This document shows, piece after piece, positions 53,350 to 64,000 of a stretch of DNA of 64,000 bases; position 1 is the first letter of the stretch; each line of letters opens with the position of its first letter. The notes below the pieces were generated by a model. That model was not told the DNA's origin. It saw nothing but the letters and a program-made list of their open reading frames with translations, and made no database searches. A program made the position numbers and the translations under genes. Source of the DNA: Xanthomonas chitinilytica (GTDB lineage Bacteria; Pseudomonadota; Gammaproteobacteria; Xanthomonadales; Xanthomonadaceae); contig NZ_JAPCHY010000013.1 in assembly GCF_026107455.2 (NCBI RefSeq), positions 62,001-126,000 of the forward strand, read 5' to 3'.

Positions 53350-55149
53350 TCAGCCCTTGATCGGCTGGGCGACACCGTCGGCGATGGCCTGCCGGATCAG
53401 GCGCTCGGCCTCGCGTTCGGCGCGGGCGCTGGCCGCGGCCTGTTGCCGGGCGATTTCGGCCTGTTGCTTCGCCAGTTCCGCCTGCTGCCGGGCCAGTTCG
53501 CGCATCTCATCCTGCACGCCCTGCTCGCGCATGGCCTCCCGGGCCTGTTCGGCGGCCTTGCGCGCGTCGGCGCGGGCCGCTTCCTGCGCCGCGCTGCGCT
53601 CGGCCGTGCCCTGCAGCATCGCCACCCGCGCTTGTTCGGCGGCGGCCGCAGCGATGCGGGCGCCGGCTTCGCCCATGCGCCGGCCCAGCTCGCCCTGGCG
53701 TTGGCCGAGCGTTCCCTGGCGTCCGCCCAGCTCGCCCTGCGCCTCGCCCAGGCGGAAGCTGTCCCGGTACAGCTCCTGGAAACGGGCCAGCGTGGCGGCA
53801 TCGCGCACCACGTAGCGCTGGTCGCCACGACGGATCCACAGCAGGCCATCGCCATCGTCCAGCTGCCGTGCCTGGCGCAGGTCGTCGCTGGAACCGCTCA
53901 TGAGGTTGTGCCGATCCTGCAGCAGCACGTAGGCGTTCGGGCCGCTGTCCTTCGCCAACGTGATGCGGCCCTGCACCGCGATCGGAGCCAGGCGCGGGGC
54001 GATGGGTGCTTCCGGTGCTTCCGGTGCGGCAGGCGCAGGCGGCGGTGGCGGCGCAGTCACGGCCGCGGGAGCCGGCGGCGCCGGCAGTGCTTGCGGGGCC
54101 GGAGCCGGGGCTGGCGCCGGCACTGCGGAAGGTGCGGCCGGGGGTGCGGGCGGAGCCGGCGGCGCCGGCATCGCCACCAGTCGCAGCGGCATGACGCCGA
54201 CCAGCGCGACCGCGGCCAGGATCAGGCCCGCGCCCAGGCGCGGGAACGGGGAAGTGTTCTGCAGCATGAGCAGTCTCCGCTTGAGGCTCAGGAAGGTCGG
54301 CGAAGCGCTGGCAAGGCCGGCGCAGGGCCGCGGGGCGACGCCCAGCTGCAGCAGCAGGCGTCCGTAGTCGTGACGGCAATGGCGGCTGCCGGCGACGACC
54401 GCGGCATCGACCGCGGCTTCGCGCGCCAGCGCGTATTCGCGCGCGGCCAGGTGCACCAGCGGGTGGAAGAAGAACAGGTGCTGGGCCAGCGCCGGCAGCA
54501 GTCCCCACCACAGGTCGCGCCGCTGCAGGTGCACCAGTTCGTGGGTCAGCGCCATGTCGAGATCGTCGGCAGCCATGCTCTGCATCTGTCGCGCCGGCAG
54601 CAGCAGCACCGGACGCCACGGCCCGACCAGTTGCGGCGAATCGATCTGCGCGCTGATCCGCAGCCGCGGCGCCTCGCGCAGGCCATGCGCTTCGGCCGCC
54701 ATCCGCAATGCGGCGATCAGTTTGTCGTCGCGGCACGGCTGCGATGCGCGCACCTGCTGCCGGCTGGCGTGCCAGCTCCAGGTGGTGCGCACGGCCATCG
54801 CCAGCACGCCGGCCAGCCACAGCGCCAGCAACGCCTGCAGCCACGCCAACCCGCCGTCGGCGGCCGGCGCGACGGCCATCGTCGTGGCGGGCACGACCAG
54901 CATGTCGGCGGAGGCGGCCACCGCGGCGACCGCCGGTGCGGCGGCCGGCAGCAGCGGCAGTTCCAGCGGATTGGCCCATACCAGGCCGACGACGGCCTGC
55001 AGCGCGACCAGCCACCACAACCCGCACTGGGTGGCCGCCGGCAGCCGCCGCACGCCGCGGCACAGCGCCCAGACCAGCGCCACCAGCAGCGCCGTCTGCA
55101 CGCTGGTGGCGAGCAGGCGACCGGCAAGCACCTCGAACAGGGATTCCAT
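53350..55149 (-). CDS. M56-family (BlaR1/MecR1-like) membrane metalloprotease
   Basis: The 599-residue protein has several N-terminal helices, then the zinc protease motif HELVH (203-207) in LTHELVHLQRRDLWWGLLPA with a downstream EYALAREAAVD, as in BlaR1/MecR1. A further helix (LGAGLILAAVALVGVMPL) leads to a Pro/Ala-rich linker and a C-terminal region. That region has a long Gln/Ala/Arg coiled coil (about 480-590) in place of a penicillin-binding sensor domain. Such proteases cut the paired BlaI-type repressor upon a signal. The gene lies 3 bases after that repressor gene. The signal sensed is unknown and is unlikely to be beta-lactam. Confidence 0.9.
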   Translation of the reverse strand: MESLFEVLAGRLLATSVQTALLVALVWALCRGVRRLPAATQCGLWWLVALQAVVGLVWANPLELPLLPAAAPAVAAVAASADMLVVPATTMAVAPAADGGLAWLQALLALWLAGVLAMAVRTTWSWHASRQQVRASQPCRDDKLIAALRMAAEAHGLREAPRLRISAQIDSPQLVGPWRPVLLLPARQMQSMAADDLDMALTHELVHLQRRDLWWGLLPALAQHLFFFHPLVHLAAREYALAREAAVDAAVVAGSRHCRHDYGRLLLQLGVAPRPCAGLASASPTFLSLKRRLLMLQNTSPFPRLGAGLILAAVALVGVMPLRLVAMPAPPAPPAPPAAPSAVPAPAPAPAPQALPAPPAPAAVTAPPPPPAPAAPEAPEAPIAPRLAPIAVQGRITLAKDSGPNAYVLLQDRHNLMSGSSDDLRQARQLDDGDGLLWIRRGDQRYVVRDAATLARFQELYRDSFRLGEAQGELGGRQGTLGQRQGELGRRMGEAGARIAAAAAEQARVAMLQGTAERSAAQEAARADARKAAEQAREAMREQGVQDEMRELARQQAELAKQQAEIARQQAAASARAEREAERLIRQAIADGVAQPIKG

Positions 55150-55152
55150 GGC

Positions 55153-55539
55153 TCAGCCCTCCCGCCGCTGCGACTGCAGCTTGGCGACCAGCGCCTCCAG
55201 CTCGGCCAGTTCGCCGTCGCTGACCTCGGCCTTCTCCGCCATCCACGCCACGAACGGCGACAGCGAGCCCTGCAGCGTCTTCTCGACGAAACTGCCGACC
55301 GCGCTGGACACCACGTCCTGCTGCTCGGCGGTGGTGTGGTAGCGGTATACGCCGTCCACCTGCCGCCGCTGCAGATAGGCCTTGGAGCGCAGCCGCTCCA
55401 TCATCGTCAGCACGGTGGAACGGGCCAGTCCGCGGGCCTCGCCGAAGCTGGCGGCGACCTCGCCGACGCTGGCCGGCTGGTTCTCCCCGATGTACTGCAG
55501 CAGGGCCAGTTCCTGGTCCCCGATCGTCTTGCGGCGCAT
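55153..55539 (-). CDS. BlaI/MecI/CopY-family repressor
   Basis: The 128-residue winged-helix repressor has an N-terminal recognition domain GEVAASFGEARGLARSTVLTMMERLRSKAYLQRRQVDGVYRY and a C-terminal dimerisation helix region. The usual cleavage zone by an M56 protease lies between them. It precedes the M56 gene by 3 bases, the classic two-gene arrangement, and a dyad of BlaI-like boxes sits 14 bases upstream of its ATG. Confidence 0.93.
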   Translation of the reverse strand: MRRKTIGDQELALLQYIGENQPASVGEVAASFGEARGLARSTVLTMMERLRSKAYLQRRQVDGVYRYHTTAEQQDVVSSAVGSFVEKTLQGSLSPFVAWMAEKAEVSDGELAELEALVAKLQSQRREG

Positions 55540-55552
55540 GACCCACCTCCGT

Positions 55553-55595
55553 GACTACATTTGTCGCCACGATAAGCCTGACGACAGATGTAGTC
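55553..55595. promoter_or_regulatory. BlaI-type operator dyad
   Basis: GACTACATTTGTCG (55553-55566) and CGACAGATGTAGTC (55582-55595) are inverted copies with one mismatch, separated by 15 bases. Each contains a TACAnnTGT(A)-like box, the known BlaI/MecI/CopY recognition pattern. The dyad lies directly upstream of the repressor gene, so autoregulation is the natural reading. It may also control the gene on the far side, which is transcribed toward it. Confidence 0.85.
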
Positions 55596-55638
55596 AATAG
55601 CCCGGAGGACACCCTGCCGGGCGACCCGGCGCGGCCGC

Positions 55639-56766
55639 TCAGCCCGGGCCGGCGAGGCCGCTTTCGATCTGCCAGGCCGCGAACTCGGTTTCGAACTCGG
55701 CCAGCGTCAACAGCCCCATGCACGCCTGCGCGCCGACAGGCAGCGCTTCGCCGCGGGCCAGCCGCCGCGCCAGCACCACGGCGGCCAGGCACGGGATCTC
55801 CGGGCCATGCAGCATCGGCGCGGTGAGGTCCCAGTGCAGCGTCCGTACGCGTCCTTCGCGCAGGCCGCGCAGTTCCACCCGCATGCCGCCCAGGTCGCTG
55901 CCGAAACGGTCGAACCAGCGGCCGGCACGGGCGAACACGCCGGCCAGCGCCTCCATCGGCAGCGGCAGGCCGGCACGACGCAGGCCCGCGATCGCCGCCA
56001 GGCAGCGCTGCAGCAACGGCAGCTCCAGCGCGGCGCGGAACTGCACGGTACGGATGCCGGGATAGCGCTGCACCAGCAGGTCGTGGTCGGGCACGTCGCA
56101 GGGCGAGGCCAGCCGCGGTGCGATCTTCGCGAACGCCACCGGCTGCGGGTCGGCCCAGCCCACGGTTTCCTGCCAGCGCCCGTCCTGCCACCACCGGAAC
56201 GGCTGCCCGCAGTACGACAGCACCGCCCGCACCGTGGCCATGCCCAGCGGCGTGGCCTGCGCCGGCGCGATCACGATGCGGATGTCGTGCAGTTCGTCGA
56301 AGCGCCCGCGCAGGGCATCGACCACCGCGCTGGACAACGCCGGCAGGGTGCTGGCGCCGCTGACCGCGGCACGCTGCGCCTGCCGTGCCGCGGCATCCAG
56401 CGCGGCGGGGAAATCGCGCACGAAATCGCGGCCGTCGGCCAGGTCGATGTAGTGCATGCCGGCCTGCAGGCAGGCGTGCGCGACCCCGTAACCCTGCCCC
56501 TGGAACGGCCCGGCGGTGTGGATGGCCAGGTCGGCGCCGGTGGCGGCCAGCTGCGCGGCGAAGTCGGCGGCGCCGGTATCCAGCCGGCACAGCCGCACCT
56601 GCGACAGGTCGACGCCGGGCAGGTTGGCGGCGGCGGCCTGCGGATGCCGGCCGGCGGCGATCACCTCGATCCCCGGCGTCCGCGCCAGCGCGCGCACGAT
56701 GCGCGCGCCGAAATGACCGTAGCCGCCCAGCACCAGTACCCGGTAGTTCCCCTGCGATCCCTGCAC
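55639..56766 (-). CDS. Saccharopine dehydrogenase-like NAD(P)-binding protein
   Basis: This is a Rossmann-fold protein of the saccharopine dehydrogenase / trans-acting enoyl reductase family. YRVLVLGGYGHFGARIV opens the nucleotide site, followed by HTAGPFQGQGYGVAHACLQAG and YIDLADGRDFV, typical of this family. I prefer GTG 56766 (375 residues), with CAGGAC upstream and the Rossmann strand right after. TTG 56853 would add 29 Ala-rich residues of no clear value. The substrate is unknown. It is divergent from the first I78 gene. Confidence 0.85.
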   Translation of the reverse strand: MQGSQGNYRVLVLGGYGHFGARIVRALARTPGIEVIAAGRHPQAAAANLPGVDLSQVRLCRLDTGAADFAAQLAATGADLAIHTAGPFQGQGYGVAHACLQAGMHYIDLADGRDFVRDFPAALDAAARQAQRAAVSGASTLPALSSAVVDALRGRFDELHDIRIVIAPAQATPLGMATVRAVLSYCGQPFRWWQDGRWQETVGWADPQPVAFAKIAPRLASPCDVPDHDLLVQRYPGIRTVQFRAALELPLLQRCLAAIAGLRRAGLPLPMEALAGVFARAGRWFDRFGSDLGGMRVELRGLREGRVRTLHWDLTAPMLHGPEIPCLAAVVLARRLARGEALPVGAQACMGLLTLAEFETEFAAWQIESGLAGPG

Positions 56767-56903
56767 CGACGTGTCCTGCGCTGCTGTGGTGGCGGCATTA
56801 TCGGCAGCCGGACCGGCGCTTGTCAGCGCCGCGTCCGCGGGTTTTCGCCGCAATCACCCGCGGCACGGCACAATCCCTCCACTTTCGTGACGAGGTGACT
56901 GCC

Positions 56904-57227
56904 ATGCGTGTTTCCCTGCTCCTGCCCGCGGCCTGCCTGTTCTCGCTCAGTGCCTGCGCCAGCCAGTCCACCCCGGTGGCGTCGTCGGAACCGGCGCCGG
57001 TGGCCGCGCCGATCGACGGCGGCGCGGTCTGCAGGCCCGAGACGCTGACCGGCTTCGTCGGCCAGACCGCCACCGAGGAAGTGGTGAAGAAGGCGGTCAG
57101 CGAATCCGGCGCGCGCCATGCCCGCGTCGCCAAGCCGGGCATGGCGATGACCATGGATTTCCGCCAGGACCGGCTGACCATCATGGTCGACGCGCAGAAC
57201 CGGATCGAACAGATCAGCTGCGGCTGA
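56904..57227 (+). CDS. I78-family peptidase inhibitor lipoprotein (first)
   Basis: The 107-residue protein has a lipoprotein signal (FSLSAC, acylated Cys) and a mature I78 inhibitor fold. Family marks are ETLTGFVGQTATEEVVKKA, the reactive-loop region ARVAKPGMAMTMDFRQDRL and the ending IEQISCG, with a disulfide likely between the early Cys and the last. I78 inhibitors block serine proteases such as subtilisin and trypsin. In a secretor of proteases it would protect the envelope. Two related small genes lie within 3.5 kb. Confidence 0.9.
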   Translation: MRVSLLLPAACLFSLSACASQSTPVASSEPAPVAAPIDGGAVCRPETLTGFVGQTATEEVVKKAVSESGARHARVAKPGMAMTMDFRQDRLTIMVDAQNRIEQISCG

Positions 57228-57254
57228 CGATCCGCGGCGCAGGCGCGGCCGGCG

Positions 57255-58364
57255 TCAACCGCGCGGGCCGCCCATCACCGACAGCACCACGCCGCTGACG
57301 TAACTGGCCATGACCGGCGAGGCCAGGAACACGTATGCCGGCGACAGCTCCTCCGGCTGCGCCGGGCGGCCCATGTCGCTGTCCTGGCCGAATTCGGCCA
57401 CGTCCGGGGCCTGCTTGTCGGCCGGGTTCAGCGGCGTCCACACCGGCCCCGGCGCCACCGCGTTGACGCGGATGCCGCGCGGCATCAGCTGGCTGGCCAG
57501 CGCCTTGGTGAAGGCATGGATGGCGCCCTTGGTGGCCGAGTAGTCCAGCAGCGACTTGCTGCCGAACAGGCCGGTCTCCGACCCGGTGTTGATGATGCTG
57601 GCGCCTTCGCCCAGGTGCGGCAGCGCCGCGCGCGCCATGTGGATGTAGCCGGCGATGTTGGTCTGCAGGGTTTCCTGCAGGTGGGCGTCCTCCAGGTCCT
57701 CCAGGCGATGGCAGTGCAACTGGAAGGCGGCGTTGTTCACCAGGATGTCGATGCCGCCGAACGCCTTGGCCACCTGCTTCACCGCGCGTTCGCAGAAGCG
57801 CGGATCGCGCACGTCGCCGGCGATCACCACGCAGCGGCCGCCCTCTTCCTCGACGTGGCGGCGGGTGGTTTCGGCATCCTCGTGCTCGTCGAGGTGGAGC
57901 ACGGCGACATCGGCGCCTTCGCGCGCGAACAGCACCGCGACCGCGCGGCCGATGCCCGAATCGGCGCCGGTGACGATCGCGCGCAGCCCTTCCAGCTTGC
58001 CGCTGCCGCGGTAGTCCGGGGCCAGGAAGCGCGGCGCCAACGTCAGCTCATGCTCGTTGCCGGGCTTGGCCAGGTGCTGGGCCGGCATCTTTTCCGGCTG
58101 CTTGCGCACGCCGGCCTGGGTTGCCTTCTTCGTCGCCTGTTTCGTGCGCCGCGCATCCTTGGCCTTTTCCTGGTCCTGCAGGCGCCGTTGCCGCGCGGCG
58201 ACCCGGGCCGCGCGCGGATCGCCGGCCGCCGCCTTGCGGGTGGCGGTCTTGACCGCGCCGGCCCGCGCGGGCGCGGCGGCAGCGCCGCCCTTGGCGGCGG
58301 ATCGCCGGCCGGTCGCGGTCTTCTTCGTCTTCTTCGTCGCGGTCTTCTTCCTGGCCGTGGCCAT
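57255..58364 (-). CDS. SDR-family oxidoreductase with lysine-rich N-terminal extension
   Basis: This is a 369-residue short-chain dehydrogenase/reductase. The cofactor motif is TGADSGIG (132-139), with VNNAAF, the active-site serine in INTGSETG and the YxxxK pair Y275/K279. It resembles YhdF/YghA-type dehydrogenases. The first 100 residues are an extension of Lys/Ala/Arg repeats (MATARKKTATKKTKKTATGR), like histone-H1 or HU tails, so the protein may bind DNA or RNA. ATG 58364 is preferred because the extension begins there. Confidence 0.9.
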   Translation of the reverse strand: MATARKKTATKKTKKTATGRRSAAKGGAAAAPARAGAVKTATRKAAAGDPRAARVAARQRRLQDQEKAKDARRTKQATKKATQAGVRKQPEKMPAQHLAKPGNEHELTLAPRFLAPDYRGSGKLEGLRAIVTGADSGIGRAVAVLFAREGADVAVLHLDEHEDAETTRRHVEEEGGRCVVIAGDVRDPRFCERAVKQVAKAFGGIDILVNNAAFQLHCHRLEDLEDAHLQETLQTNIAGYIHMARAALPHLGEGASIINTGSETGLFGSKSLLDYSATKGAIHAFTKALASQLMPRGIRVNAVAPGPVWTPLNPADKQAPDVAEFGQDSDMGRPAQPEELSPAYVFLASPVMASYVSGVVLSVMGGPRG

Positions 58365-58389
58365 GTTCGACTCCTTTGCCGGTATCCGA

Positions 58390-58623
58390 TCAGGCGCGGT
58401 CGGCCACGCCACGCACGCCGGCATGGCCGGCGCAGTGCGCGCAGCAGTAGATGGCGCCGTTGCCCTCCACGCCGTGGCCGATCACCACGCACCGGCAATG
58501 GCCGCAACGCGGGGCGAAGGCATGGATGGCGCATTCGAACGAATCGAAGGTGCCGCGGCGGCCTCCCTGTTCCACGCTGAAGCTCTTGTCGTAGTCGTTG
58601 CCGCAGACATCGCAGGTCGCCAT
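58390..58623 (-). CDS. Small multi-cysteine zinc-binding protein
   Basis: The 77-residue protein has CDVCGNDYDKSF at the start, FECAIHAFAPRCGHC in the middle and IYCCAHCAGH near the end. That gives eight or more cysteines plus histidines arranged as CxxC pairs. It resembles the small metallothionein-like proteins annotated in many proteobacteria. It would bind zinc structurally. It lies just upstream of the SDR gene on the same strand (25 bases), and stress-related co-expression is possible. Confidence 0.85.
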   Translation of the reverse strand: MATCDVCGNDYDKSFSVEQGGRRGTFDSFECAIHAFAPRCGHCRCVVIGHGVEGNGAIYCCAHCAGHAGVRGVADRA

Positions 58624-58768
58624 CGGCGTACTCCCTTGGAAACGTGCCGTCATTGTCGGCAGACCGATGGTCAGACACGGTGAATGCGGCGTGGTCGCGG
58701 CGTGCATTTCATCGTGCGCATACGCGCCGGGGCACACCCTCGTGCCGCGTTCTTCCCGGAGCCTCATC

Positions 58769-59089
58769 ATGTACCGCGTGTTGCCGTTTTCCGTTTCCGT
58801 CGCCGCGCTGATGCTGGGCGCCTGCAGTACCACGCACATCGCGCAGGTCCAGCCGATCGACGGCGTGGTTTCCGGCCAGTGCCACATCGACAGGGTGCGC
58901 GGCGCGGTGGGCCTGGCCGCCGCGCCCGGCACGGTGGAGCGTGCGCGCGTGGACAGTGACAGCCTCGATGTACGGGTGGTGCGCGGAGGCGATGCCCGCG
59001 GCAACGGCGATGCCGGCGAGAGCGGCGGCGGGCGGCTCACCCTCCACACCGGACCGTACAACGACATCACCGCCCTCTACTGCGGCTGA
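58769..59089 (+). CDS. I78-like small lipoprotein (divergent second)
   Basis: The 106-residue protein has a lipoprotein signal LMLGAC. The mature part keeps the outline of I78 inhibitors: an early Cys in GQCHIDRVRGAVGL, a loop VRVVRGGDARGNGDAGE in place of the usual compact reactive site, and the ending NDITALYCG. It is less typical than the other two and has a Gly-rich insertion. The 3' end overlaps the topoisomerase gene by 13 bases (convergent). Confidence 0.75.
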   Translation: MYRVLPFSVSVAALMLGACSTTHIAQVQPIDGVVSGQCHIDRVRGAVGLAAAPGTVERARVDSDSLDVRVVRGGDARGNGDAGESGGGRLTLHTGPYNDITALYCG

Positions 59090-60144
59090 GCGTCCCGGCG
59101 ACGCTGCTGCGCGCGCAGGAACCGCAGCGCCGCCCGTTCCCACTGGCGTTCGCCGCGCAGCGTGGCGAACGCGGCGAGCCGTCCCTCGCGCCAGCCCTCG
59201 AATACGCACGGGTCGATATAGGCCTTGCGGCAGACCGCCGGGGTATTGCCCAGCCGCGCGGCCACGTCGGCGATCACCCCGGCCTGGACCGCGGCCAGTG
59301 CGCGCTCGCTGGCCGGCGCCGGCAGCACGGTACGGGCCAGCTGTCGCAACGCGGCCACGGTGCCGCCCCAGGTGCGGAAGTCCTTGGCGGTGAAGTCGCC
59401 GCCCATGGCCTGCCGCAGGTAGTCGTTGAGCTGCCCCGAATCCACCGGGCGCACCACCCCGTCGTCGTCGCGGTACTGGAACAGCGCCTGCCCCGGCAGC
59501 TGCCGGCAACGGCGGATCAGCCGCACCAGCCGGCGGTCGTCGATCTCCGCCTCCTGCTCCTGCCCTGACTTGCCGCGGAACCGCAGGCGCACGCGGCCGC
59601 CGCGCACGAACTCCAGGTGGCGGTTGCGCAGGGTGGTCAGGCCATAGGAACGGTTGCTGCGCGCATAGGCGTCGTTACCGACCCGCAGCAGGGTATCGGC
59701 CAGCAGCGCGACCACCAGCGCCAGCACCTTTTCCTGCGGAAAGCCATCGCGCGCCAGGTCCATGCGCAAGCGTCGCCGCAGCCGCGGCAGCGCCCGGGCG
59801 AAGTCGGGAAGCCGGCCGAACTTGCCACCGCTGCGTTCGGCGCTCCAGTCGCGGTGGTAGCGGTACTGCTTGCGGCCGCGCGCATCGCGGCCGGTGGCCT
59901 GCAGGTGGCCGTGCGGCTCGCGGCAGATCCACACCTCGGTATAGGCCGGCGGGATCGCCAGCGCACGGATCCGCGCCAGCGTCGCCGCATCGCGCACCGG
60001 CCTGCCGTCCGGCCAGCGATAGGCGAAACCGCGCCCGGCCCGGCGACGGCGGATGCCCGGCTCGGCGTCGCTGACGTGGTGCAGGCCCGCGCGTTCGGCG
60101 GCGGCGTGTGCGGGCGGATCGGCGGCGTTGCTGCGGTGGGGCAC
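59077..60144 (-). CDS. DNA topoisomerase IB
   Basis: The 355-residue bacterial type IB topoisomerase is of the poxvirus-like class. Landmarks are IRALAIPPAYTEVWIC, GRKQYRYHRDW, LLRVGNDAYARSNRSYGLTT, KDFRTW (254-259) and the catalytic tyrosine Tyr309 in CRKAYIDPCVFE. It relaxes supercoils through a 3'-phosphotyrosine link without ATP. I chose GTG 60144. The gene is divergent from the third I78 gene, with 142 bases between. Confidence 0.92.
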   Translation of the reverse strand: MPHRSNAADPPAHAAAERAGLHHVSDAEPGIRRRRAGRGFAYRWPDGRPVRDAATLARIRALAIPPAYTEVWICREPHGHLQATGRDARGRKQYRYHRDWSAERSGGKFGRLPDFARALPRLRRRLRMDLARDGFPQEKVLALVVALLADTLLRVGNDAYARSNRSYGLTTLRNRHLEFVRGGRVRLRFRGKSGQEQEAEIDDRRLVRLIRRCRQLPGQALFQYRDDDGVVRPVDSGQLNDYLRQAMGGDFTAKDFRTWGGTVAALRQLARTVLPAPASERALAAVQAGVIADVAARLGNTPAVCRKAYIDPCVFEGWREGRLAAFATLRGERQWERAALRFLRAQQRRRDAQPQ

Positions 60145-60286
60145 GTGGCCGGCTTCCGGAAGGATCGGCAACGATTGTCGCCAGCGTCCGCGGGTGGCGG
60201 CGTCAACGCGGCTGCGCACGGTTCGCGCCGTCCGCGACGGGACGATATGCTTGCCGGCATCCTCGATCCTGTCTTCTGGAGTCCCG

Positions 60287-60682
60287 ATGTCCGCTTCGAC
60301 GCCCGCACGCCATCTGCGCCGCCCTGGCGGCCTCGTCGCCATCGCCACGTTGCTGCTGGCCCTGACCGCCTGCGAAGGCCCCGCGCCGGACGAGCAGGAG
60401 CAGGTCGTCGCCGAAGCGCAGCAGGCGGCCGAAGCCGCCGCCACGCCGGCATCGCAAGGTACCGACGCACCGCCGGTCGGCGATTGCGACGCCACCCAGG
60501 TGCAGGGCCTGGTCGGCCAGCCCTATACCGATACCCTCGGCGATCAGGCGCGACAGGACGCCAGCGCGCAACAGCTGCGCGTGCTCAAGCCCGACGACAT
60601 CACCACGATGGAATTCGTCGGCGAGCGCCTGAACATCGAACTGGACGAGAACGGCACCGTCAGCGGCGTGCGCTGCGGCTGA
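60287..60682 (+). CDS. I78-family peptidase inhibitor lipoprotein (third)
   Basis: The 131-residue protein has a lipoprotein signal ending LALTAC. A disordered Glu/Ala/Gln spacer (about 30-60) leads to the I78 fold: GDCDATQVQGLVGQPYTDTL, the QQLRVLKPDDITTMEF loop and the ending NGTVSGVRCG. A strong TCTGGAG site precedes ATG 60287. The spacer would hold the inhibitor away from the membrane. It lies directly upstream of gltB but is probably a separate unit. Confidence 0.88.
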   Translation: MSASTPARHLRRPGGLVAIATLLLALTACEGPAPDEQEQVVAEAQQAAEAAATPASQGTDAPPVGDCDATQVQGLVGQPYTDTLGDQARQDASAQQLRVLKPDDITTMEFVGERLNIELDENGTVSGVRCG

Positions 60683-60723
60683 ATGCGGCATGCCAACGCG
60701 CGCGTTTTCGCCGCGTTGGTTGC

Positions 60724-60754
60724 TGCTGCAACGGTGTATTGCGGCGTTGCAGCA
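60724..60754. promoter_or_regulatory. Inverted repeat upstream of gltB
   Basis: TGCTGCAACG (60724-60733) and CGTTGCAGCA (60745-60754) are exact inverted copies around an 11-base loop, 98 bases before the gltB ATG and 42 after the I78 stop. It may be the I78 gene's terminator or a gltB operator. No T-run follows. Confidence 0.5.
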
Positions 60755-60851
60755 TCTGTGATCTAGTCGATCGTCCGGTGGCCTCGAGATGCGCTCCAGG
60801 AACGAGCGGGGGAGAGTGTCGCCGCTTTCCGACATCGCATCGAGGCACAGA

Positions 60852-64000
<3,149 letters not shown>

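Noticed and set aside
53507-56590. Minus-strand frame of 1027 codons across the M56, BlaI and saccharopine dehydrogenase-like genes
   Set aside because: It is out of frame with three recognised genes on the same strand, so it cannot be a real fusion.

Overview
The window is GC-rich chromosomal DNA whose gene content points to the Xanthomonadaceae/Lysobacteraceae (Lysobacter, Luteimonas, Stenotrophomonas or Xanthomonas-like). Three things support this. Repeats built on GTAGGAGCGACGTCAGTCGCGA occur at about 0.4, 22.4 and 52.0 kb. There are effectors carrying the C-terminal domain used by the Xanthomonas-type bacteria-killing type IV secretion system (X-T4SS). Gene families such as fused indolepyruvate oxidoreductase, I78 inhibitors and MoxR/DUF58/DUF4175 operons fit the group. 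No rRNA, tRNA, CRISPR array, integrase or transposase was found. The genus is inferred, not proven.

Layout. 0-9.5 kb is mostly minus-strand housekeeping: a PEBP-like protein, a TPR/sulfotransferase-like protein, a YheT-type hydrolase, a PlsC-type acyltransferase, a hotdog thioesterase, a phospholipase-D-family lipoprotein with YceI, SixA phosphatase and an orphan ParA. 9.6-18.2 kb holds an AAA ATPase, two exported helical-repeat-like proteins, an AEC transporter and a 1237-residue indolepyruvate ferredoxin oxidoreductase. 18.2-20.6 kb holds a hipBA toxin-antitoxin pair behind four evenly spaced palindromes, abutting a DUF938 methyltransferase gene that has lost its stop.

20.7-33.6 kb is a nine-gene plus-strand cluster. 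It runs from two Tat-signal TldD-like proteases, a signal-less TldE-like partner and a DUF4159 protein to MoxR, DUF58, BatA-like, DUF4175 and a large membrane protein. Several junctions are 4-base overlaps, so this looks like one envelope-quality-control or complex-assembly operon.

33.6-49.2 kb is the accessory region. It contains two tandem ankyrin lipoproteins (candidate immunity proteins) divergent from a lipase-like X-T4SS effector, a secreted peptidoglycan amidase, a second X-T4SS effector of unknown activity, a short-chain fatty-acid transporter, a wrecked third effector gene, a run of small exported or membrane proteins of unknown function, and a zinc-ribbon gene broken by an amber codon.

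49.3-64 kb returns to core functions: an MrfA/MrfB-like DNA-repair pair (the exonuclease gene carries a REP pair in frame and its 3' end is duplicated downstream), a BlaI/M56 sensor-repressor operon with a clear operator dyad, a saccharopine-dehydrogenase-like protein, three I78-type small lipoproteins, an SDR oxidoreductase, topoisomerase IB, and the first two thirds of gltB running off the window.

The most interesting signals are the hipBA operator array, the duplicated and homogenised immunity genes beside the lipase effector, the REP pair inside a coding sequence, and the Tat-exported TldD pair with a partner lacking its own signal.
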